Both the position numbers and the translations under genes were made by a program. Below, in pieces: positions 8,730 to 16,889 of a stretch of 16,889 nucleotides of DNA. Below the pieces are notes generated by a model. That model had not been told where the DNA came from and ran no database searches. It saw only the letters and a program-made list of their open reading frames with translations. This DNA comes from Saccoglossus kowalevskii. Taxonomy: Eukaryota; Hemichordata; Enteropneusta; Harrimaniidae. Numbering within the stretch: position 1 is the stretch's first letter; every line of letters begins with the position of its first letter. The stretch spans positions 7,892 to 24,780 of the forward strand of contig NW_003132874.1 in assembly GCF_000003605.2 (NCBI RefSeq). The letters run 5' to 3'.

Positions 8730-11700
8730 CTATCCGTTAATCCAAATCCTAACTGGCACCCATTTCTGATAATGATATAATATTTTGCCTCTATTTAAAG
8801 CAAGTTGATGTTCTATATGTTCATGGTCTTTTATGTATGCCTTGTAACCAAAGAATGATAATATGTTCGCTTCTCCCCTACATTTGTATATGTATTTTTT
8901 AAACAATAAAATAAAATGATTCAACATAATATTTTTCACCTCATGGATGCCAAGTATAATATTTTGTACATTACAATCTGTATTTGAAATTAAATTACAA
9001 TTTTCCTGCAATTTTTCCCACAATGACTGTACACAGTGGCATTCCACAAACAAGTGCTCTATGGTTTCAATTTCTTTATGACACATAACACAGAGAGGAG
9101 AGGCTACTAACTTCCATTCAAAAAGTTTTGAAAACGTTGGAATATATCTATGAATAATTTGAAACTAAAAAGCTCTAAGATCTGTTGAAATTGTAGTGGT
9201 GTAAGGTAGACTGAATTTTTTTTAATAATTACTGGAGATGCATTATACAGTTCCTCCAATCTAGATTTAATTGTTGGAGGTTCTATTATATTATTACACA
9301 TATGCTTATATACTAGTTTACTTGTTAATGAATTGATATGTATATATGATGAATTAAAATAAATTACATTTACAGTTGATAATCCTTTTGTTTGCCAGTA
9401 ATTCCAGACGTGAAAGTTGCCTTCATTATCAATTAAATCAATAATTCTATTAATATTTTTAATTGCCAGAGATTTGAAATAAACTGGATGGTTTATATAT
9501 TTATTATTCCAAAGCCATTGAATGGTCTATTATATTAGGTGAGTCAGGGGGAACTTGTGCAAATGCTGCCCATTCAAGGCAGATATCCAGAAAGAATGGC
9601 GAGACAAGTTCTTTCAGTTCTTGTACATCGTAAGTGCATAGAAAAAGTATGTTACCACCAAAATTCCTTAGCACATCTTGCATAATCACCTGCCAACCGG
9701 CTTGGCCTCCCATGGTAAACTTTTTAATCCATTTAAACTTTTGGGCTTTCAGAAACGAATCAATTTCAAACATCTTTAGTCCACCCTTATCAATGTCAGC
9801 AATTACGTTTTACTTTGTCTCTACCGTTCCATATAAAAGCAAACAGTATTTGTTTTTAATTCCTTAATAACTGTCTTTGGGGTTTGAACCATTGTTGCTA
9901 CATACACAAACTGTGATATTCCAAACGTTTTCAAAATTGACAGCGCCCTCTGGGACCATAATCCACAGATTTGTTTTAGTCGTTTTAATTTACTCTTAAA
10001 GTTCTCTTCAATCATATGTTAGATAAACTCCCAAAATTTTGATTCCATCAGTCCAAATTATTTTTTTTTTTGGGTTTATGGCCATAACCCATGAGCAGGG
10101 CTTGTCTTATCCTCGTTCAGTCTTAGACCCGAGCATAATCCATAGTTATTACTAATACAAAATAAAATTTCAATTGACTTTTCATTGGTAAAACAGGTGA
10201 TATCATCTGCATACATTACTAACTTGATAGTTTTTTTAAAAATTCATAACCAACTACTTGTGGGTTTCTACGTATATTGATTGCAAGCAATTCTATAACT
10301 ACTACAAAAAGGTACGGGGATAGAGGGTCCCCTTGGCGCACCCCCTCGATCAGGAAATAACCAGTAGAGTATCCATGGTTCATTACACAGGAGGAGATAT
10401 TTTTATAAAATGTTTTAACCCACTTAATAAACAAGTCCCCGAAATTAAAAGCCTTCATTGCTTCCACAATAAATCCTTTGTCTATAGAATCAAATGCTTT
10501 ATGAAAATCCAGCGATGACAAAATTCCAAGTCTGTTGTATTGCTTTGAATACCACATGACATCCAATACTGTTCGCACAGCATCCCAATAAACCTATCTT
10601 TTACAAAGGCACATTGATCTGAATGGATAATTGTTGGTAGAAGTTTTTGACAGAGCTTTTGATGCAATTTTAACATCCACATTAATATGAGTTATTGGCC
10701 TGTAATTTTGGAGTAATGTTTTATCTTTTCCTGTTTTCGCAATTAAAGTAATGACCCCTTGTTTTTGTGTGGCTGTTAGCTCCCCCTCTAAGAATGATTT
10801 ATTTAAGCTCCTAACCACATAGTTCCCAATTATAAGTTTATAAGTTTTGTAAAACTCTGAGGAGAGACCATCATTGCCGGGTGTTATTTGGTAATGACTG
10901 CAAGACCATATAACATTCATTTAAAGTTAAGTTACCATTACACAACATTTTATCATTCGCACTGAGTTTTGGTATGTCACAGTTACGTAAAAAATCATTT
11001 GCGTTTTCATCTAGTAAATTTACCCTTTTGAATAAAATTGTTTAATTTGCCTATTTATGTCTAGTACCCGGTAGATCAGTTGTATCTGTGTTTTCCATGG
11101 ATAAACGCTTTACTGTTGTTTTTGCTTTATTACTTTTTTCTAACCACAGAAAAAAAATGTTGCTTTTTTCTCATTGTTCGTACCACAGACATCTAGAAGG
11201 TATTATCGACCCACGGGCTATTTCATCCCAAATGCTATCAACTTGTTCCTTTAACTGCACGTAATAATCCATATTATTGCTGTTTAAATTTTGTTCAGTA
11301 TCCTTAATTTCGAGCTCAAGTTTTGAAAGTGTATTTTGATTTTCTTTGGCCTTTATCTTTGAAAACTTTTTTGTAAACAATCTAATTTTGTATTTTATTA
11401 ATTCCCAGATTAACCTCTCATCAGTGTCAGCAAACTCATTACACCATTGGTTAATGTTGTTAGTTAACTGGCTCACATACTCTCTGTCGTTACATAAACT
11501 ATTATTGTATTTTCAGTAAGATTTACCTTGTCTCCCCCAGCTGCGGGATTGAAATGAAATATTAATTACTGAGTGGTCACTACAGATAGATGGGTCAATT
11601 GTCACTGATTTAACATTGTCCTGGAGAATGTTCGAAATATACCAATAATCTAAACGGCTTTGTATGATAGGAGATTTCTGGCGCCATGTATATTGTTTTG

Positions 11701-12275
11701 CGGTTCTATTTTTTACTCTCCATATATCTATTAAATTTAAGGCATCCAAACCTTCAGTAATATTTCGTGTAAGTGTAACATTTTTCCTCAGGTTTCCGCC
11801 CTGACGATCTAGTGCTGGTTGCATACAATTATTGAAATCTCCCCCCATTATCACATATTTTTCACCATTTGGGTTAAACTCCTCCAATTTTTTGAAAACA
11901 TAATTGAAAAAAAGATCTAGATTATTTGCATAGTTTGGGGCATAGATATTGCAAATTAATATTTGTAAATCTTGAAAGGTTATATCCAAGCACAAAAATC
12001 TGCCTTCTTCATCTGGCAGTATATTATTCAACTTGAAATCAAAATTATTTTAATCATAATACATACTCCTTTACTGTGTGATGAACCATGGGAATATTAA
12101 ATTTTGCCATTCCATTGTTTTGATACCCGTTCCCCCATATCTTTAGTACGTTTCCTGTAGCAATATTATCTCGTTACTTTTTCGTTCCACCCAATCTATC
12201 AATTTTTTTCCTTTTTAAGTTGTTCCTAAAACCCCTTACATTTGGCGATAGGAGCCCAAATGAAAAATCAGCCAT
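8730..12275 (-). pseudogene. LINE ORF2: endonuclease, reverse transcriptase and CCHC domain, multiply broken
   Basis: ORF2 starts at ATG 12275 (MADFSFGLLSPNVRGF). The endonuclease shows the Asn of NVRG, the Glu of LLQET (near 12160), GGDFNN (about 11840), SRLDYWYIS and the SDH triad end near 11575, so the catalytic residues are visible across the frames. The reverse transcriptase has TLIAKTGKDKTLLQNYRPI, HSDQCAFVKDRFIG, motif A LDFHKAFDSID, motif B RQGDPLSPYLF and motif C YADD at 10213-10202. A thumb segment (KQICGLWSQRAL) has lost a few residues compared with relatives. The C-terminus has CVMC, then EHLFVEC, a zinc-binding arrangement, followed by a Trp. Breaks: indels in the A-run at 12209-12203, near 12153, near 12065, near 10905, at about 10675, near 10580, in the A-run at 10237-10231, and near 9815; stops at about 12106, at 11515-11513 (TGA where related elements have Trp), at 11173-11171 (TGA where Gly is usual), and two further stops near 11060. 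Confidence 0.85.
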
Positions 12276-12560
12276 AATTCCAAATATGAAAAACGTCCCA
12301 CATCTCATCAAAAAACGACCAAAGCACCCGCCACCATGGTAGTGGATGGAAAAACATGCCAGAAATAGAAAAACAGAAAATAAATATTAAATTATACACA
12401 CCGACCTTACTGACCATAGTAAATAAAGAAAGAGAAAAGTCCCTGGGAACTTGGACTGACTGCTGCGCCAAATCAATCGTTTCTTTGTGTCTACTATTTG
12501 ACCTGTGACCTTCATAGTAACAACTTTCGTAATTTATGAATCCGTCCCTTCAATATCTGA
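12276..12560 (-). other. Inter-ORF region of the LINE
   Basis: The 285 bases between the ORF1 stop and the ORF2 start contain a 67-codon hydrophobic minus-strand frame (12471-12268) that overlaps the ORF2 start in another frame. It has no known counterpart in L1/Tx1 elements and is probably chance, but it covers most of the gap. Confidence 0.4.
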
Positions 12561-13323
12561 TTACCATGGTGGTTTCTCGCCATATTTTACGCGCACCAGT
12601 TTACCATCCACGCCTTCATATAGCAGTATCACGGGAACCTGCGGTGGAATAAATATTTTCCTACCAGGAAATTTAATCTTGAACTCTTTCTTCAGCACTA
12701 GAAGCTCTTTTCGTTGTCCACGAACTTGCCCAGTGACATCATCGGACACCACCAGATTTACCGTTTGGCCTTTCCATTTTACTGTCGTTTCTTTCAATTG
12801 ACGTGGTACCATTTTTAGCATTGAAACTCTATCGCGTTTTTTTATAAACTTCATATGGATGGGTCTTCCTATTACCCTGGATGGACCCGGTGGAGTACGG
12901 TGTATTAAATCAATTTCCCAATCTTTTGCTTCAACGATTCCGAGCTCAGTCACCAGTAGTTTATTTATCACAAAGTCGGCCAAGGATTGCGATTCGTGTT
13001 CCATTTTTTCAAGAATGTTAAATAAAACCACGTTATTCCTGCGCATTCTGTTGGATAACAAATCTACTTCATTCCTGAGTTCGTTCATATCATTCATAAG
13101 TATTTCGGTGTCAGACTGCGACTTTTTTGACCAGGTCTGAAATACGTTCGTCGTAAGACTCAATATTCTTTTCCAAATTCGTAACTTTTGTAGTTAGAGG
13201 CCATAGTATTCCTATGATAAAGTTCAACTTTTCATCCTGCGACATATTATTTAAATTACTAGGAAGTTCTTGGTTCCCTCCTATATTTGATGTGCTTGCT
13301 TCACACTGTACTATTTTAAACAT
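12561..13323 (-). pseudogene. LINE ORF1: L1-ORF1p-like RNA-binding protein with one frameshift
   Basis: About 254 codons from ATG 13323 to the stop at 12561. The N-terminal part (13323 to about 13128) has a polar start and a heptad-like stretch (VTNLEKNIESYDERISDLVKK). After a one-base frameshift in the A6 run at 13128-13123 the second frame continues the coiled coil (LMNDMNELRNEVDLLSNRM). It then gives the RRM-like domain starting RRNNVVLFNI, and the C-terminal domain with RPIHMKFIKKRDRVSMLK, LVVSDDVTGQVRGQRKELL and a closing LYEGVDGKLVRVKYG. This matches the coiled coil, RRM and CTD order of L1 ORF1p, which trimerises and coats the element RNA. No CCHC zinc knuckle was seen. Plus-strand frames at 12505-12801 and 12859-13140 are shadows of this gene. 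Confidence 0.8.
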
Positions 13324-14021
13324 GTTCTACCAAAGTCTAGGATGAACTAATTCACCAGTCTGTTTCCACTTTACAAAGTTGTCAAATTAATATTCATGGG
13401 ATTCTGCAAAAATAAAATATTACGAATGTGCAAAAAGCCAGAGTACTCGTGTTTTCAATGTCATTAAAATCTGACCAGGGATATGCCGAAAATTTCACTT
13501 GAGGTGAACCAAATGGATGCCAAGCTATCAAAAGAAATACTATTGAGAAAAATACAAAAAAATACATTTAACATAAAAGCAGATAGAAGTGCATAAAAAA
13601 CTAATCAGCAAAGGTAGTGATCATGTAACCTAAGTGTATGTCAAATTTCCTTTGAACTGGATTGCAGCGTTCATTCTAGAAAATTGTCTCAGATTGGCTG
13701 CTAATTTGTATATTAATTTGTATACTAATTAACATAATGGAGTTGTATTAGAATAATATATAAAGTTTTTAAAAAAAAAAATTATGACTATTAAGTCAAC
13801 ATCATTAAAATTGAGGATTACGTGAATTTAACCCCCTCCCTAATACTGTATCACACATCCCTTAAAAACATGGCCGCCGTTAAATCCATCTCAGTCGATG
13901 TCCGTAATTTATTTTCCTGCTCATAATGCAGATAAATTATGGTAGCTAAACATTGAAATTGCCACCCCGACTTCAGTACCGAAATAAATAGCTGATTGGG
14001 AAAATGTGTTTCTGTTGACAG
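13324..14021. other. Presumed LINE 5' UTR and unassigned flank
   Basis: The part next to 13323 should contain the LINE 5' UTR, but no boundary, promoter or target duplication was recognised. An A-run at about 13770-13780 and a C-rich patch (13831-13838) are the only notable tracts. No gene was identified. Confidence 0.35.
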
Positions 14022-14103
14022 AGGTTCGGTTTACTGATAAACTTCAACACTGGTAAGTCCTGGCATGGAGGTCCCGGTCACGAGTATCATGTTTACTTCA
14101 AAG
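14022..14103 (+). CDS. Candidate internal exon of an unknown gene
   Basis: A good acceptor (tgtttctgttgacag) ends at 14021 and a donor (AAAG then gtaatt) starts at 14104. Between them one frame reads RFGLLINFNTG, then KSWHGGPGHEYHVYFK, 27 codons plus one base. The Gly/His/Tyr-rich string is strongly protein-like, but I cannot name the domain. A stronger-looking donor inside it (CTG then gtaagt at 14053) would cut the exon to 31 bases and remove the His-rich part. No neighbouring exon was confirmed. The frame stays open for some distance past the donor, so it could also be part of an unspliced remnant. Confidence 0.35.
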
Positions 14104-14382
14104 GTAATTTAAAAGTGATGATAGATTCATTGATATTGAATTACAGTACTTCTCAATTTCATCATTGCTTTCAAGCAGTCACGGTTGGCCGAACTTGACT
14201 TGTGTTTTTCCGATAATTCTAGTCTAATATATGTCGTCACGAAAACAACGAACACCGGAAATAGCAATCGAGCATAACAGAATCACGATCAGCGTGTACT
14301 AAACTTTTACGTTTTTATTATTCCAGTATTTTATATGCCAAACGTAATTCCCAGGCCTCTTAAATGACGAAGAATACAACCG

Positions 14383-14432
14383 AACTCGGCCAGATTTCAA
14401 CTCGGCCAAGAAAAAAATGCACAACTCGGCCA
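14383..14432 (+). repeat. Three copies of AACTCGGCCA
   Basis: The decamer AACTCGGCCA occurs at 14383-14392, 14399-14408 and 14423-14432, each copy followed by a different short spacer. A related word (gttggccgaact) lies upstream near 14185. The spacing is irregular (16 and 24 bases), so this is a cluster of a short motif and not a regular tandem array. It may be a binding-site cluster or decayed repeat. Confidence 0.6.
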
Positions 14433-14587
14433 GTTGTGAATGTCGAGGTGTAAACTGGTCATTGGTCAACAATTGTCACCTTGTTTCACGCCTGTTGCCG
14501 TGGCGGCATTTTATTTCTAGATGTTATATGCTACACAACACACCCAGTTTCACTGACTGTTTTTGACTAACTCCCGTGCCTGTTTTA

Positions 14588-14870
14588 TTGTCGATTTCAA
14601 CAACGCAAGTGTACATACACACACAAACGCTACTGGTTCTCCGACATGTTCAAGTTGTTGATTTCAACATTGGCTGAACATTGTCGATTTCAGTGACGCA
14701 AATTTTCTTTTCAAAGAAAAAACACAGACATTACATCGGAATCACAGACATCACATTGGCGACCGTCTGGCTACGCTGTGTAACAACACAACACACAAAA
14801 AAAGAAACGCTCCTGTTTCCCCGACTGTTGTCGATTTCAGTGACGCAAGTTTTCAAAGAAAAAGCTCTGC
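14588..14870 (+). repeat. Degenerate repeat built on TTGTCGATTTCA
   Basis: TTGTCGATTTCA followed by RYRACGCAA occurs at 14588, 14681 and 14828. The last two copies are both followed by TTTTC..AAAGAAAAA. A preceding block with ACACACAAA, AACGCTMCTG and CCGAC appears before the second and third copies. Spacing is 93 and 147 bases, so units differ in length. The 129-codon frame 14681-15070 runs through this repeat, and its first 60 codons are probably not protein. Confidence 0.6.
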
Positions 14871-14992
14871 TATGTAAAAACACTAAAACTAATGTTTCAA
14901 TTTGTACTTCCTATAACATACAACACCATATTCACATAATTGTTCATACATGTATACACTGTCACAGCAAAATCAATTCCATAAATTTACCA

Positions 14993-15267
14993 ATGGCTCA
15001 AGCAAATCATTTGCCCATATTAACTATAGCCTCTTTTGTAAGCCATCTAATACTTGTGGCTTGTGTTTGAATTACATAACGTTAGTCCAAAAATGTCAGC
15101 TTCAACACTCAGGAAAAACAGAATCCCATTATCAAGGTAACGTTTATTTTGCGCTGGTTCGGTTAACTCTGGGTTACGCAACAGTAGACGAACTGGGAAA
15201 TTTTATAGTATCTCTAAGTACCGCAAACATCATTTCTGTGGCCTTATTTCGGTTTCTTCAAAAATAA
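14993..15267 (+). pseudogene. Possible broken relative of the two-segment membrane protein
   Basis: Two overlapping frames each give a hydrophobic segment. The first, from ATG 14993, reads LPILTIASFVSHLILVAC and stops at TGA 15068. The second ends at TAA 15265-15267 and reads YATVDELGNFIVSLS then ANIISVALFRFLQK. The order (hydrophobic segment ending in a Cys, short charged loop with an acidic Leu, second hydrophobic segment with LS, basic end, stop) parallels exons 3 and 4 of the gene at 1734-5472. By eye the second segments share about 7 of 26 residues. No convincing intron joins the two frames; the GT after the Cys codon is followed by TTGA, a poor donor. It could be a decayed duplicate, a different small gene, or chance hydrophobicity. 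Confidence 0.22.
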
Positions 15268-15677
15268 CACCTCTCTATTTGCACAGTGATCAACGTGATT
15301 ACACGATTCCATTTTTTGGGTGGAATATTTATTTCATATTATTTGAAAAATAAGCTTTCTAAAAATATATTATAACTTGATGGGATTCAAAGAATAGGTT
15401 ACTTCGGGAAATGTGCTTTGCAATAGCAATGACCTCTACTACATCCTCAATGTCATTTGTATTCAAACCAACCAAGGCTTATTCCTCAGCTCCTGAGAAC
15501 AAGGTTATTTGTAGATATGTTGGCGATCGCCGCTGTGTCTGCGGAAGTACTATGGGAGATTGCATGATGGGAGTGAAAAGTCTTTTGATCTGTAAGATAA
15601 TTTTAGAGAGGTGAAAACTTGAGTGACTGTGAAATAAAGGTTGGTTTTAAATATAAAATGTCATGGAATCTGGATGA
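15268..15677. other. Unassigned stretch
   Basis: A 67-codon plus-strand frame (15411-15614) with several Cys residues (RRCVCG, GDCMMG) crosses this region, but it has no recognised motif and no clear splice context. Nothing else is identified. Confidence 0.3.
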
Positions 15678-15866
15678 AATAGTGAAAGGATATTGAACGG
15701 ATATGAAAGGCCAGTAAATGTGGCAAGAATGCAAGGTCAGAATCCGGGGGTCAAAATACGTCACAATACATCCCATCCATCGGCTGTCAAGAACTATGGA
15801 TACGGTAAAAGTCTTGGTTTGCATGAATGGCCGGGGAAAAATTATGCCAATTCTGTACTTCAGTAA
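15678..15866 (+). CDS. Candidate exon or gene fragment of unknown family
   Basis: A frame of 62 codons lies between stops at 15675-15677 (TGA) and 15864-15866 (TAA), with its first ATG at 15729. It reads NPGVKIRHNTSHPSAVKNYG, then KSLGLHEWPGKNYA, rich in Gly, His, Asn and aromatic residues and lacking low complexity, which is what real coding sequence tends to look like. A weak donor (CA then gtaaaag) near its end at 15862 could make it an internal exon. A 72-codon frame in another phase (15718-15936) and an antisense one (15824-15603) overlap it and look less protein-like. The family is unknown. Confidence 0.28.
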   Translation, partial: NSERILNGYERPVNVARMQGQNPGVKIRHNTSHPSAVKNYGYGKSLGLHEWPGKNYANSVLQ

Positions 15867-16188
15867 AAGTATTTGCTGCTTTTTTGTGCAATGGAAATTA
15901 ATTCAAGAAATGCTGTCAAAGGACATTTCCTTCTAGTAAACAAAACAACCCTTGGACGTTTATCTTGAGAAATTGAGAAGACGAAAATCTCTTGGGACAG
16001 TCGTTGTTGTGAAGTAGTGGACATACTTCTCCAGGGTATCAAGGGTAGTTTTGATTATTAGAAAAGGGAAACTGCTGCTTTATGGAAGAGCAAATTTCAA
16101 TGTCATTGGCCACAGTAATTCTAAATCGATGTTGGTTTTAATTGGTGTTACCTGGTGTAGAAGTAATAACATAACGATGTTTTTGAGT
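15867..16188. other. Unassigned stretch
   Basis: No supported gene. A 60-codon minus-strand frame (16042-15860) has no motif and is probably chance. Confidence 0.4.
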
Positions 16189-16228
16189 TTAATAGTAAAT
16201 TATTAATATTAAGAAATTAATAGTAAAT
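16189..16228 (+). repeat. 12-bp direct repeat TTAATAGTAAAT
   Basis: Exact copies at 16189-16200 and 16217-16228 are separated by 16 AT-rich bases. The second copy ends at the 5' border of the LINE fragment that follows, so it could relate to an insertion, but both copies lie on the same side of that fragment. Confidence 0.7.
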
Positions 16229-16752
16229 GGTAGACTCCCTTTTGAATAACATCAACCAGTCTAACCTGGTTGACAACAATGAAATTCTAACAACAAGGCA
16301 ATTAGGACAAATTAATAAAAATATACAAACATCATTTATATCAACTTGGAAAAGTGAATTACAAAACGACAATCAATCAAACCAAAATGAAGTATAAATA
16401 AAGAACATACAGAGAATTAAAAACAAATTTGCTTTTGAAACCTATCTTGTTACCCTGCAAAATATTGAGATGCGCGAAAATTTAAATAATTCCGCCTCAG
16501 TGACCATAACTTGAAAACTGAGACTGACAGACACAACGGAATATCCTCTGCTAATAGATTATGTAACCTTTGTGATCAGAATCAAGTAGAAGATGAGTAC
16601 CACCTAATGATGTCATGCAAAAGTTTTACCCCCGATAGAAATGTCTTATTTGAAATGGCAAAAACCAAAATTTGTCACCAAAGACACAATTCATAGTCTT
16701 GCTAAACAACAGTGGTCTAATACTCCCTGTAGCAAGGTACCTAAAGAAGTGT
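16227..16752 (+). mobile_element. 3' end of a second non-LTR retrotransposon with zinc-binding motif
   Basis: The first frame, ATG 16227 to TAA 16397, reads INKNIQTSFISTWKSELQN, the polar linker that precedes the C-terminus in many invertebrate LINE polyproteins. Frameshifts follow, and the frame to 16696 reads KTETDRHNGI, then RLCNLCDQNQVEDEYHLMMS, CKSF and TPDRN. LCNLC with the later EYH and SC is the C-terminal zinc-binding motif seen after reverse transcriptase domains. The wording differs clearly from the element at 8730-13323, so it is another family. Only the last fraction of the ORF is present, broken by a stop at 16395 and at least two frameshifts. The remaining bases to the window end are AT-rich 3' UTR or flank, with no poly(A) tail identified. 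Confidence 0.75.
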
Positions 16753-16889
16753 TTTGAAATAAGACAGCAACCCCAGTGACAATTTTTTTTTATCTTTTTA
16801 TTGTATAATAATTTAGTCTTAATATTTTCTTTCTTTGTTACAGTAATGTATTAGCTTAGTTTTTTGTATGCTTTTATTTTATATTATTT

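Larger units (their letters stand above)
8730..13323 (-). mobile_element. Dead, nearly full-length L1/Tx1-like non-LTR retrotransposon
   Basis: Read on the minus strand, the element has ORF1 (13323-12561), a 285-base inter-ORF gap and ORF2 (12275-8730). This is the two-ORF layout of the L1/Tx1 group. ORF1 is of the RNA-binding L1-ORF1p type. ORF2 has an APE-type endonuclease at the N-terminus, a central reverse transcriptase with YADD, and a C-terminal Cys-Cys-His-Cys motif. At least ten frame disruptions are visible, plus stop codons at conserved positions, so neither ORF2 nor ORF1 can be made intact. The 5' UTR should lie beyond 13323, but its limit and the target duplications were not found. 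Placement in the L1/Tx1 group is well supported; the exact clade needs a phylogeny. Confidence 0.88.

Noticed and set aside
9634-10518. Plus-strand frames of 77 and 61 codons
   Set aside because: Antisense shadows of the LINE ORF2.
13123-13128. Programmed frameshifting in ORF1 at the A6 run
   Set aside because: The shift needed is +1 (or -2), not the usual -1, and the element carries many other breaks, so a plain indel is simpler.
12505-13140. Two plus-strand frames of 98 and 93 codons
   Set aside because: They are antisense to the LINE ORF1, whose coiled-coil and RRM reading is recognisable.

Overview
The window looks like AT-rich metazoan nuclear DNA, most likely from an aquatic invertebrate; the phylum cannot be fixed from the sequence. 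The reasons are consensus GT..AG introns, degraded LINE and Ty3/Gypsy copies, a long CA microsatellite, diverged tandem repeats and very low coding density. No bacterial operon, rRNA, tRNA or CRISPR array was seen.

Layout from left to right. Positions 1-222 hold an open frame of unknown nature running off the left edge on the minus strand. Positions 353-864 (-) are a decayed Ty3/Gypsy integrase with an internal deletion. Positions 1701-5472 (+) hold the only convincing host gene, assembled here from splice sites: a start codon at the end of a short first exon, then exons at 1847-1960, 4734-4886 and 5341-5472, all phase 0. It gives a 133-residue protein with a Q/P/Y-rich N-terminus and two hydrophobic segments, loosely resembling the CD225/dispanin (IFITM-like) plan. 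Its large intron carries a diverged satellite in head-to-head inverted arrangement (3395-3995) and a reverse-transcriptase fragment (4100-4329).

Positions 5473-8270 are mostly non-coding, with two weak exon candidates. Positions 8271-8525 are a long compound (CA)n microsatellite. Positions 8730-13323 (-) are a nearly complete but dead L1/Tx1-like non-LTR retrotransposon. Its ORF1 is L1-ORF1p-like; its ORF2 has an APE-type endonuclease, a reverse transcriptase and a C-terminal CCHC motif. It is broken by many frameshifts, several in A-runs, and by stop codons. Positions 13324-16200 hold low-copy-looking DNA with short tandem repeats and several candidate exons that I could not identify (14022-14103, about 14993-15267, 15678-15866). 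Positions 16227-16752 (+) are the 3' end of a different LINE with a zinc-binding motif.

Nothing here forms an operon or pathway. The most novel-looking items are the two-segment membrane protein gene, the inverted satellite in its intron, and the unidentified candidate exons on the right. All assignments come from reading the sequence and from family knowledge; no database search was possible.
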